Origin: Phycomyces blakesleeanus NRRL 1555(-)
Lineage: Eukaryota > Mucoromycota > Mucoromycetes > Mucorales > Phycomycetaceae
DNA length: 64,000 nucleotides
Direction: 5' to 3'
Assembly (NCBI RefSeq): GCF_001638985.1
Contig: NW_017265143.1
Location: 1,128,259 to 1,192,258, forward strand
Positions within the stretch are counted from its first letter, which is position 1. Each line of letters opens with the position of its first letter. Below the pieces are notes generated by a model. It saw only the letters and a program-made list of their open reading frames with translations. It was not told where the DNA came from and searched no databases. Positions 36,931 to 47,815 of the stretch are shown piece by piece. The position numbers were made by a program, and so were the translations under genes.

Positions 36931-39785
36931 CAGTGGTCCCTGGATAATTTCACGCCCCTTTAATTTCACGCTTCGATAATTTCAAGGCTCTGAAGACCCA
37001 ACTCGAAAAATAGGGCTTAACTTTCACGATTCTCATTAATTTCACTTTCACGAAATTTTTTGGCCTTGAATCCTTAAAGAAAAAAAATTAGCCAATCAGA
37101 CGAGAGCAATATAGTTACAGCTTGGTTTAACTTTTTTTAATTCTAGCTTTTCACAATTTTGTAATTGACATCAATGTCAAGTGCCTTAAGTTTTCATGCC
37201 AAACACTGGGTTATCAAGTTGTCATCTAGCTTACTTTTTTTAAAATTTTTTTCATTTTTTTTCAGAAATAAAATAAAACTATATGTGCTATATTTTGATT
37301 AAGTTTCATTTATTAATTGTTTAGTAAAAATTATTTACTTGAAAAATATAAATATAATTCTAATTTGTTTTGTTATAAAAGTTTTTATTATAGATTTTAT
37401 TATTTCTATCTGTCATTACTATTTATTGTTATTTGCAATTGTTACTATTTACAAACATATTACGAAATCAAGCTTTGACTGTACTTGGCTGCTAACTTTT
37501 TTTTTCTATTTTTAAATGAAGAAAAATATATTTCTTATAGAAAATTGTTTTTATTTTATTTGAAAAAGAATAAATTTTAAAAAGACTTGAAGAAGCTGGT
37601 GACTTTAGTTTGCTTTGAGTTCGCGGTTTTCTGGAACTTGTTTCGAAGGCCTTCAACCTTACTGACCAAGTCTCTGTCAATATCTTCGTCTTCCAAGATA
37701 TCCAAAAGCGTGCAAACACACTCAAACTTTTCCGAAGCAGAATAAGTTCTCTTAAAAGAAACTGCTGATTCCACTTCAGCAGTTTCTTCAATGCTGTTGT
37801 TGGCTGCATTTTCGTCAGCGTCATATTCTTCCATCACAATATCTGCGATCTCATTTTCATTGACCACTCTATGAGTGCATTGTCTCTCATAGAGTGGATC
37901 AGACTCATTTGTTGGGCAATCTTCCAGAGACAGAAGACCTGATCCAGCAATCTTGTCCAGGGTTTCTTGTAAACCCTCGACAAGAACCTTTTCAGCCAGA
38001 CTTTGCTGAATCATAGTCTGGTTTACATCTATAAATTATATTTAGAATATTAAGAAAGTGGAATTGAAAGATTATACTACTATTATGACCAATAAATTGT
38101 TTTACTACTACCTTCACTATCTTCGTCTTCAATAAAGCAAAAGATTGTTGCATTCCAGCAGTTCTCAATAGTCTTTGCCAAGACAGATTCCCAAGCCTCT
38201 CTTATCCATTTTATGGCCCACAATTGATCAATTTCAAAGATTTTATCAATTGGCTCGATTTTATCTTGATTGCCATTTTGAATCATGCCAATGTATTGAT
38301 ATGCCTTGCCATACTGCTTACACTTGAAATAAGTCTTGAATGCCCAAATAATACTACCATTCAATAGCTGAAGGTGGGACGTAGTGTTTGGAGGCAGAAA
38401 AAGAAGCTCAACATTTGTAGGCGCATAATCTACTATATGGCCATAGAAATTATGGAGGATCAAAAGCACTTTGCGGTTTTGTGCTTTCATTGAATGATCA
38501 AAGCGACGGAGGAAAACATGGAAGATTGATCGTGTCATCCAGGCATTGCTATTGTAATGATACATGGAGAATCCATGATCACTTGCTTTTTGCTTCTTGT
38601 TGTTCTTGTTGAAGCAGTTTGGTCTTCTTGCATGCCCAATCATCAGTATATTGGACCACTTGTCTGTTCCATCCGCATTACACAAGAAACCTACAGTCAG
38701 ATACTTCTTGTTATCTTTCCAACCAGAAAATTTCTGGTGAGAAATTGTTGTTCTTGGTGGGGCAGCATAAAAGAGTGCTGTTTCATCAAAGTTATATATG
38801 TCACAAGCACTATATCTCTCTATCTTCTCTTTGATGGCAGCCTTGTCAATCTGAAGCAATTTTATATCAGTAGAATCAGCCTCACCATGAATTCGATTCA
38901 TTTTAATGCAATGACGCTTTCCAAACTTCTCCATCCAGCCTTGAGAAGCACTAAAGTTTTTAACGCCTATTCTTTCAGCAAAAATAGTAGCTTTAGTCTT
39001 AATCAATTCCCAAGTGATGGGAATCTGATTATTTTCAGCAATGTTGATCCAAAGAATCACTGCTTATTCAATTTGCTATAGTTGTGTGACAATATAATAA
39101 GATTAATTTTATTTTTTATATGGAGCAAAAATGCATAATGTTGAGATATATTACATACAGGTCATTTCCCCTTTCTAACACGCTTTCTGTTTTTTACGTC
39201 GGCTTGCATTATCAAGCCCTGGTCTTCTCTCTTCAAAATCTTTGGGATTGTAGAAGCATCAGGAGCTTTTTGAAGGTCAAAGGTTTTCTTTGCCCATTCA
39301 GCCAATTGGGGGTTACTTATAGATGGCTTTTTCTTTTTAATATCACAAATCTCAAGGTGATTTGCAATATTAAGTGAAACGTTTTTTTTGCTCATTTTTA
39401 TTGTTTAGTTCTGGATTTGATAGATTTCATTAAAGTATCAAGAAAAATTTAAAATGATATTAGATAAGTATTATATAATAAGCTAAAAGCATACCAAAAA
39501 GCTGTTATTATTTGATTGAATAAGAATTTGAAACAATAATTAGTTACGAGACAGGGGGGTAGAAAACAGTAATGCAGCCAGTGGTTATATTTAACTAGAA
39601 TGAATTTAAACAGAGGATTGAAGCATATCGAATCATTACTTGATATATTTTTTTCTATTAAAGAATAATGTAAACTCCGCCCATAGTTGGCAGAAAATAT
39701 ATACTCCGAACTCGTTAATTTCACTCTTCAATAATTTCAAGACACCTAGCCTTCTCTAGGCCTTGAAATTATTGAGGGACCACTG
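36931..39785 (-). mobile_element. Pogo/Tigger-type Tc1-mariner element, complete ends
   Basis: Both ends read CAGTGGTCCCT followed by GATAATTTCA or AATAATTTCA inward, and TA flanks each side (36929-36930, 39786-39787), as expected for Tc1/mariner insertion. The element is 2,855 bp and holds one spliced transposase gene on the minus strand. Subterminal TTCACG/AATTTCA motifs repeat inside the left end (36945-37060). Confidence 0.88.
37577..39395 (-). pseudogene. Pogo/Tigger-type transposase, inactivated
   Basis: Three parts are seen: an N-terminal CENP-B/psq-like helix-turn-helix (39395-39165, SNPQLAEWAKKTFDLQ), the DDE_1 endonuclease core (about 39075-38110) and an acidic C-terminal exon (about 38028-37577) ending in TSFFKSF. 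The first catalytic Asp survives (NFDET), but the second is His (LLILHNFYGH, normally LDN) and the third is Asn (LQLLNGSII, normally PLDAGI). A TGA at 39164-39162 and a TAA at 39066-39064 also interrupt the frame around the first intron. The protein cannot be active. The last intron (about 38109-38029) is canonical. Confidence 0.85.
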
Positions 39786-39950
39786 TATTATGTTGCTTGC
39801 ATCTTTGATTCTTTTCACAAGTTTTTCCTAACCATTTAGAGGGTGTTTTTTAACAATTTTTTTTACAACTTTGAAAAACACTTCTCTACTAGATTAAGGA
39901 AAAGAAAATAGTGAGGAAGAAACTTTAGCTTATGGATGTTTCTTTGCTCC

Positions 39951-40098
39951 TGTTATAAATGAGTATTGACTACTGCTGTAATTGAGAATAAATCTGAAGG
40001 AAATAATATAAGACCTCAGCTATTCCAGTCAAAGGTGTCTACCAATTACTTTACTATTTAACACACAGGTTTAGCATGCATGATAGTAATTATATGAT
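39951..40098 (+). mobile_element. 5' fragment of subfamily B LTR
   Basis: The sequence starts TGTTATAAATGAG and matches the first 150 bp of the solo LTR at 41202-41733 in opposite orientation (shared CTATTCCAGTCAAAGGTGTC and AACACACAGGTTTAGCATGC). It breaks off after TTATATGATG; the rest is missing. Confidence 0.7.
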
Positions 40099-40340
40099 GT
40101 ATTTTCTTTTAAATCAGAAATTTTGAATTTTGGGCCAATTTTTTAATTTAAAATACTGATATATGAAAACTACATTAAATGTTCATCAGCTTTAAAAAAA
40201 TCTGAAATATTGAACTTTATGTGGTCACAACTTCATATATTCACGACAAAAGATTGTTTAAACACCGCATGATACATAATATTACTATATTAAGGAATTG
40301 ATTCTCATAGTCTCTATAAGAAATGAATAATCTAGAGCAA

Positions 40341-40567
40341 ATATTTATCTTTCTCTGCTATTAAATTCGAACACCGCATTTTTTCAAGACCTAAAAAGTG
40401 CTGTTGAAAATGACAAAACTGAATATTCTTTTTGTTTACTTTGTTAAGAAACAGTTTCTCTACAAAGTAAACAAAAAACGTGTTTAATTTTGTTATTTAG
40501 GACAGCACTTTTTAGGTCTTGAAAAAAAGCAGTATTTGAATCTAATAGCAGAGAAAGAGAAATATTG
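40341..40567. repeat. Long hairpin (foldback-type element)
   Basis: Two arms of about 105 bp, 40341-40448 and 40463-40567, are inverted copies of each other around a spacer of about 15 bp. Landmarks are TTTTTTCAAGACCTAAAAAG on the left and CTTTTTAGGTCTTGAAAAAA on the right, with TCTCTGCTATTA outside and GTTTACTTTGT near the centre. No coding potential. It could be a foldback MITE. Confidence 0.75.
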
Positions 40568-41201
40568 ACACTAAATTTTCCATTTATAATGACAGACAAC
40601 AAGTGTTATATTTGACAGTCATATAAATTTCACCTCACAAATCTGGATAATAATTTATATTTATCAAAATGCAAATTTTCTCTGCAAAATGATTTGTCAC
40701 ATTTGCTAACTGCATAGTGTTATCCAGTTATCCAGTTATCTAGTTTAAGGCTAATAATTTTACCATTAGTTACTAATAAATTACAATATATGATTAGTAA
40801 CAAAATCAGATTCCCATCAGATGAATTCACACGTCATCTGGTCATTATTCCAAAACAACTGAAATAATTGTTTATTTTACAGCGATCTTAGAGGATGGGG
40901 GGTTTTTGGCTATGGGGATGGGGGGTAACAACATCGCACAATTTAAGGTGACTGCGAGTCCGAGGCCCAGCTATAAAGTGTCTTGAAGAACCCCTCGTCC
41001 CTATTCTTTATAAGCACACCTTGCTCCATCGTTATATGCATACCCTGTCCCCATCTTTAGATCATTTCAATTTCCCGGGAAAAATAAAAACACCCCCTTT
41101 CTTAAAGTCATTAATATTTAGTTGTAAGAATAAAAAATAATATTTCCAAATAACAAGATATAATGTCTTTTTTATGTTATGTACATTGCGTACATTGCAT
41201 A

Positions 41202-41733
41202 TGTTGTGGTGGTTGAAGTTGAAGAAGTTTTTAAGAGGAAGAATTCAAGATTTGAAATTAGGAACGAAGATTTGTGAAAACTTGTGTAGGTTTTGTTTAT
41301 TGAGAAAGATTTTGTATCAAAGTTTGACCAGGTTCCTACACTGAACTACTACTGCTATTTATATTGTTTTGGATTGGGAAAATTATATGACTGGGGTCAG
41401 GTAATCGATCCTATCTGAGCCTTAATCAGAGCAACGTGATCTTGGGATAATTAATGTATGATTAATTATATAAATGTGTGTAGTCCCAATGAAGTATTAA
41501 CATCGAAAGTAAATGTGTTTATGAGTTATAATTATGCTTATAATAATCCACTGATGTATCCCATATTATGGTGATATCATCATATGAAATATAATCACTA
41601 TCATGCATGCTAAACCTGTGTGTTAAATAATAAAGTAATCGGTAGACACCTTTGACTGGAATAGCTGAGGCCTTATATTATTTCCTTCAGACTTATTCTC
41701 AATTACAGCAGTAGTCAATACTCATTTACAACA
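41202..41733 (-). mobile_element. Solo LTR, subfamily B
   Basis: On the minus strand the 532-bp unit starts TGTTGTAAATGAG and ends CCACAACA, related to subfamily A in the first 90 bp and the last 100 bp. The 5-bp duplication GCATA flanks it (41197-41201 and 41734-41738). It inserted into a TTGCATACAT-type tandem repeat. Confidence 0.87.
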
Positions 41734-41788
41734 GCATACATTGCATATATTGCATACATTGCATACATTGCGTATATTGCATACATGA
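41734..41788. repeat. 10-bp tandem repeat (TTGCATACAT type)
   Basis: Five to six diverged units continue the short array before the LTR (41177-41201), so one array has been split by the insertion. Confidence 0.7.
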
Positions 41789-41832
41789 ATTAATAAAAAT
41801 ACTTATATAACTACAGTGCTCTTTTATTAAAT

Positions 41833-43856
41833 ATGAACACCAACTTCAATACCCCTATTGAGAAGATATACTCGCTTAAAACAACTCTCTCATTCCCCGA
41901 GAATGGTTATCCTGACAAGCAGTGTTCTTCAAGCTGTAAACGATTACGCCCTTTCTAATAACTTCACCATTAAGATTAAGGATGGAAAATTCTCTTCTTC
42001 ACATTGCTTGTTCAAAGGCTGGTGTTTATTGTGACAAGCGCAATATAAGTGATGAGAAAAGAAAGAAGATGCCCAACTCTTCTCTTACTGGATGCCCCTA
42101 TCTCTTAAGATTTTCTTATAAGAAGAAGAGCAAAAGATATCTTCCATTGCCCACCTATGGGGAAAACGAACATTGCCACAACCACTCTGTCACCCCTGAG
42201 AATTTGGCTTCTTCTCACCAAGGAAGAATGTCTCTTTTGACTGCTGAAGATGCTACTATTGCAATGACAATGCTGGAGAATCACACCAAGTCCTGTGATG
42301 TTCAGAAGGCAACAAGTGACAAGGTGACAGGAATGAGAAAGCTGAGGATCAGCAATATCAACAATCTCAAGTACAGTGCTACTCGTGGTGATGAGAAGTT
42401 TGCCCATGGCGCTACTGAGCTCATCAGAACAATGGAAGCAAAGGGATTTTCCATTCTCTACGAGTTTAATGAGAGAAATAGACTCACTCATATATTTTTT
42501 ACAAACAATATAATGATCAAGAGAGCTCAACGTTTCCCCAATGTCTTTATTGTGGATGCTACATACAAGACAAACTGCGTGAAGATACCATTGGTTTGCA
42601 TAGAGAGTGTCAGTAACCTAGGTGGAGAAAGGTTGAAGAGCTTTCCTGTGGCCTTTGCATGGGTAGCCAATGAGACAGAGAAGAGCTATGTTTGGTTTGT
42701 GAAGTCTCTGAAAGCAATTGTTTTGGAGGGGGTTGATAAAACTCTTATATTTGTTACAGACAAATGTAAAGCATTGATTAATGCGCTTGATTCCGAGTTC
42801 CCCTTGGCCAAGAAGCTTCTGTGTGGTTGGCATATGATCAACAACATTGCCAAAATGACAAAAAAAACAATGAAGCCAGGAAAAGAAAAAGAGTTGTGTA
42901 CATATTTAGTCAACAAAATGATCTTTGGATATAAACGCGATGTCTTTGATGAAAATCTTGAGCTTTTCAAATTGCTGTCATCTTGGAAAGATTTCCAAAG
43001 TAAAGAGCAGCTGGAAGACAATAATGATGATTCTATGAAGGTTGTAGAAAAAAGAACTCTGGAAAAGTACTTTGAAGATGAGTGGATGCCGTGCAAGGAA
43101 AAGTGGGCTAGCTACCTTACTAGTCAATTAAAACATTTTGACTGTGTAACAACACAACGTGTTGAGAGTGGCCATAATGCTCTGAAAAGAATAATATTGG
43201 CTCTTCAGTCATTGAACTCTTCATTTAAGCAAATTTGCTCCTATCTTCTCCAGTTTGAGGGCAACTATCAGGACCTTGAGTTGAATGAGACAACTATCAC
43301 AGATGCCAGAATATACCATGAACCTTGCCTCCATGGATTGATTCACCACGTCTCCAGAATTGGTTTGATCACCATCTGTGCTGATCTTCTAGAAGAGGTT
43401 GTATCTGGTGAGCTTTGCAATTGCAGAGTAAAAGTGGTGTTTGGTCTTCCTTGTTGCCATGATCTGCTAAGAGATTGTATGTTGCTATTATCAGACATTC
43501 CTGAAAGATGGATTCTGTCTTCTTCTTTGGGTAAACGTTTGCAGCAACTGGAATGTGACATTTCTTTACAGAAAATTGACGTTAAAAAGCCTGCCCTATG
43601 GGTGAAATGTATAATAAAGCTTGAACAACTGTTTCATCAGTGTGAAGGGAATCAACAAGTCCAGAATCTTATGGCAATGGTTGATGAACTTGTTGACAAT
43701 GCTAGTAAAATAATTAACATCCAAATGTTGTATTTCCTTTGGCAAGTGAGATCAAAGCTCCTGGAAGACCTAAGCACGTCAAAAGGAAAACTGCTCTCCC
43801 AAAGGACTTTGTCTGTCACAAGCACAGACATCTCCTTGTGCAAAAGAACAAAGTAA
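41833..43856 (+). pseudogene. MULE transposase with FAR1 DNA-binding domain, frameshifted N-terminus
   Basis: The open frame 41982-43856 has the FAR1 zinc domain remainder (CSKAGVYCDKR, GCPYLLRFSY, HCHNHS), the MULE DDE core with FIVDATYKTN (first Asp), FVTDKCKAL (second Asp), LLCGWHMINNI and QRVESGHNALKR (Glu), and a SWIM zinc finger (CNCRVKVVFGLPCCH). The N-terminus needs three frames: MNTNFNTPIEKIYSLKTT from 41833, then VNDYALSNNFTIKIKDGKFS, then the main frame. Two one-base indels near 41920 and 42000 explain this, so the copy is probably dead. The catalytic residues themselves are intact. Terminal repeats were not found. Confidence 0.82.
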
Positions 43857-44771
43857 ACATGCAACATACACAAATATGATTTCACAATATAATACATATT
43901 TATTCTTTATTTCTTTAGAATGATATCAGAAGTATTTTGAAAGAAGGACTTAACACTGGAAAAGAGGTGCAGTTTTCTTATGTGTAAAACTGTAATTAAT
44001 TATGTGAAAAGACCAGGTTTTACGATGTGATCAGATAGTTTTTACAAGTGTATGAAGCTGGCTTACTCATAGGTAGTAAGACCAACTTTCGAACATAGGA
44101 AAAGGTCAGAACAGCAGGATAGTAGGATGTGTTTGCATTTTTTGTATATGGGTTTTTACCACATGTACTCAAACGGCAACTCAGAATTACGTTTTGTTGT
44201 AATATATCCTACCGCTTTCCAATTAAAAGAATGATAAATGAAAGATCGATTATATGGATATGCCAGTTTTTACATTGTTTAATTTATGGATATGCCAGTT
44301 TTTACAAGGTTTTGTTGTATTTGAATTTATTTTATCCAATCTTAGAGACTTCTTCTTGTACTGTTTGCTTCCATACACTTCTCTGATCTTTAATTTATTT
44401 ATAATAATTATTGGTTTATTTTGTTTTTATTAGAAAGAAAAGAATATTCTTAGGTTTATAGTACAGTGGTTATATTTAATATTCAGAAACATTCTGGCTA
44501 GTGTTCTATCCTTCATACAATTTGAAATGGCCAATGTTCTGATAAAACAAGTATTCTCCAAACAATATCTCCCAGAGAAAAGCCCAGTTGTGTGTTGCTT
44601 GCTTGTAAATGGTTGTTCTATGAAATTAGAAAAGTGTTAGCTGTTTGAACAAGAAATTGTGGATATTAAGAATATATATATGTAATTATGCTTGCAATAT
44701 AATAGCTTACCAGAGACAAAAAGAAAAGGCGTCATGAATGCAAACCATAGTACTTAATATACTTTATTTGG
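43857..44771. other. Region without recognised gene
   Basis: AT-rich sequence after the MULE. A short direct repeat of TGGATATGCCAGTTTTTACA occurs at 44255 and 44287. It may include the 3' end of the MULE. Confidence 0.5.
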
Positions 44772-45358
44772 CTATAAAAATGCTGAAAAAAAATTAATTT
44801 TTGTGAACTGTGTGGTAGAATATTTCATTTACCTACCCGAAGCAAAAGGATTTATTTGCAGACCAAGAGAGTACATAGGAGACGCTAATATTGTCTTCAG
44901 TAAATGATATACATTAATATACAAAATAAATAATATTGTTATATGTACAAAAAAAATTACCATGTCAATGACACTCATATGAAATGAAAGTTCTCGATTG
45001 GCAATGTGCTCATGAGAGGGAGGTTCATCTATAATAGAAATTATGTTAAGCCATGTGCTTATTAAAAAGAGATAGATTAAAATAAAATAAAATATTACCG
45101 TGTTCATAACCGTGTTTAATAGTAGAGAGTAATTTCGGCGATATGGCCTATACAAAAGAAAGGAAAAAGTCAGAATAATTTTATAGGATGACGGCATAAA
45201 GTATATTTACTAACCTTAGCTAATCCGGATAGACATTGTGAAGGGGATGCATCAGAAGGTAACAAAACGCGAGTGTCTGTAGTAATAGAAAACAATTATT
45301 ATCATTTTAGTTATATATATATATAATATTAAAGAATAAGATATCTTACCAAGAAAAT
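44772..45358 (-). CDS. 3' part of a spliced hypothetical gene next to an LTR insertion
   Basis: Six small exons join in one frame at canonical sites: 45358-45350, 45276-45215, 45147-45099, 45028-44961, 44894-44837, and a last piece ending with TAG at 44774-44772. They encode roughly 85 residues including TRVLLPSDASPSQCLSGLAK, ISPKLLSTIKHGYEH, EPPSHEHIANRELSFHMSV and SPMYSLGLQINPFAS. Continuous splicing over five introns is hard to obtain by chance. I do not recognise the protein. The 5' part is not found: a solo LTR lies only 48 bp upstream, at 45407, inside a pyrimidine tract that looks like an intron end. It may be a host gene truncated or separated from its promoter by transposons. Confidence 0.55.
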
Positions 45359-45406
45359 CTGTGAATGTAATAAATGTTGGAAAGAGAGAAAAGAGAAAAA
45401 ACTTGT

Positions 45407-46037
45407 TGTTGTGAATGAGTATTGACTACTGCTGAATCTGAGAGTAAGACTGAAGGATAAAATAATATCCTCAGCTATTCCAGTCAAACGGATCTCCCTT
45501 TATGATATTATCTAATACACAGATCATCATACACATAATTGATTATTTATTATTATCACCATGACATGGGATATACAAATACATATACATTATATATATG
45601 GCATCATTATATTTCATCTACATATTTCTTTTATTATACAAATACTTAATTGAGAGACTACAACTACAACTATCTAATATTATGAAACATTACCCAAGTA
45701 TCTGGGTCGGAATACTAAAATATTACCAATAGCATAAATGCTCTTCTTTACCAAAACTCTTGGACTGATCTGACTGGAGAAGTATCATATCAATTGGTCT
45801 TTCCGGATCTTTCCAGAAGAACAATACTCCTGGAAGATGACTCATCGTGATAAAGATTACTTAAGCACACACTGAATTACAAATTAGAAAAACATATAAA
45901 TATCAGTAGATAGTTCCGTGTAGAAAGAGGATCGAATTTTATCATTCTTTACTTTTCTTTTGAAATAAACAACCTACACAAGTTCTCACGAATTCTTTTG
46001 TCTATATTATATTTTGCTTTATTTTCTCTCCACAACA
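45407..46037 (+). mobile_element. Solo LTR, subfamily A copy 2
   Basis: The 631-bp unit is nearly identical to 35262-35892, with the same TGTTGTG...CACAACA ends. The 5-bp duplication CTTGT flanks it (45402-45406 and 46038-46042). The different duplication proves a separate insertion. Confidence 0.88.
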
Positions 46038-46379
46038 CTTGTAAATGAAAAAAAAAACAAAAAGAACAAAAGATCAAAGGGCCAAAAGGCCAAAAGACAG
46101 AAATCATATATTGGATTGAGTTGAAAAAAGCATGTTCAAAGCCGGTTTGCACCCCGTTAATTCCAGGAATTATTAATAGAGATACACATATTAAAGAAAT
46201 TCTGAGTATTTACAGCAACAAGTGTAATATAATAAATGGGTTCTTGCTTTTACTTTTACCATCTTTCCATTAACTACACTTTATTCTTTCGCTTAACACC
46301 TAACTTCTTTTGTATGTTAATAACACTCTATATATACAATGAATAGATATATAAAACAAATATAATTAACAATCAACTC

Positions 46380-47684
46380 ATGTATAACATTTTATTAGAT
46401 AGCTTTCAGACCATGGTTAACAATCGTCAGTCAATTGCCCCGGCTCCATCCCCAGAATATACTGAGCTTTTAAGAAGGCTCACTACTATGGAGGAAAGTC
46501 TCAAGACCATGGATTCAAACATTGGCATTGTCATCAAGGGGAACAAAGATTCATTGGAAATACTTGATAGTGTTGCCGATGCCTCTGGAGAACTTCTTGC
46601 AGTTATTGCTCCTACCACTATACCTGCTTCTGCTTCTGTCCCTTTCACAGTTTCTTCTGTTAGTTCTACTCTGGATTGGTATACAACACCTTCTGAGGCT
46701 TTTTTTGGTATCTCTTCTGTTGCTCCTTCTGTTGCTCCTTCTGTTGGTCCAGTGGTTCTTACTGGTGCAAACGCTGGTGAACTTAGTAAACAGGATCGCA
46801 CTAGAGTTTTAGTAAGTGTTGAGATGTACAGTAGCTCATCAACATAATATCTCACACTAAGTGTAGGCTCTTATCCAAGGAGAGTTGAAGAAACACAACT
46901 TCAAATCAAATAAGCCGGAACTAGTTGCAGCTAACGACAGCAAGCACAGTTGGGATGTTAATGTTGATTACAGACTTCCACCCAACAGACAGCTGATGCA
47001 TGACCTTCATGCATACCTGGCTCCAAAGGTTGTTGGGACTAGTGTTCGACAGGCCGATATTAGTGATTGTATCTACACAAACTTTTGTGGAATGAGACGC
47101 CAAGTCAAGGAATCCTATGAAGCGCGCAAAAAGACAAATTCTTGGTCAAGAAAAGCAGGTTGAGAGACCGATGTATGTTAGAAATATATTTTGATTGCAA
47201 ATTAAATTTATTCATATTAATACATTTATAAACTAGCATTTTGACCGTCGCGAGCTGACCTACCATACATTCAAGGCTGAAATTGATGTGAAGGTGGGTA
47301 AGAGCTGCAACGGACTCTTACAGAAAGAAGCAATGTCTGAGAGCGAATCTGAAGACGATATGCCTGGAGTCTCGAGCAACTGTGCAATTCGTACAGTGCG
47401 TCCAAGTTGGAGAAGCGATGAGGTAATTTCTTTTGTTTACATTATTGTATATAGCTTTTTTTGTTTTTTTATGGATTTAAATGAAACAGAACTTTGATTA
47501 ATCACTTATTTGTATTTAGTACAATCACTTTCTTGTGGTTGTTGATGATTTTATGCGTAATTGCATGGACTTCAATTCGCATCAGATGTTGAAGAGGTCC
47601 TTCGGTAGAGATGCTGTTTTAGCAGTCCCACCTAGATTGACGTCCCTTCTCCCACACTGGGCTTTTAGAGATGAATTTCAATAA
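46380..47684 (+). CDS. Partner protein of Tnp2-like element A
   Basis: Four exons (46380-46811, 46867-47154, 47237-47422, 47520-47684) give about 357 residues; an internal Met at 46413 may be the true start. The N-terminal part has a helical stretch (about 25-60) and a Ser/Val/Pro-rich linker with a repeated SVAPSVAPSV. The C-terminal half matches the partner of element C: a basic patch (EARKKTNSWSRK), DRRELTYHTF, an acidic MSESESEDD, then RTVRPSWRSDE and a terminal LLPHWAF. Frame continuity requires a GC donor for intron 2 (AAA|GCAGGT); otherwise there is a one-base lesion. It lies convergent to the element A transposase, 131 bp apart. No known family recognised. Confidence 0.65.
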
Positions 47685-47815
47685 ATTTTGTTTTCTTATC
47701 CTCTACATCCTCCACATCCTCCATCTGACAATGATAAATGTATCAACAAATACAAACACTATGATTATTCTTTTCTGTGTGCCTTTAAAAAAGGGAGTTA
47801 TAATTTTATTATTTT

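Noticed and set aside
41734..41788. CRISPR-like short repeat array
   Set aside because: Contiguous 10-bp satellite units without spacers, in a eukaryotic genome.
35262..46037. One 10.8-kb LTR retrotransposon bounded by the two subfamily A LTRs
   Set aside because: Each LTR has its own 5-bp duplication and the interior lacks gag-pol and contains unrelated elements.
46522..46812. Leucine-rich frame on the plus strand
   Set aside because: Shadow frame of the partner gene's Ser/Val/Pro-rich exon.
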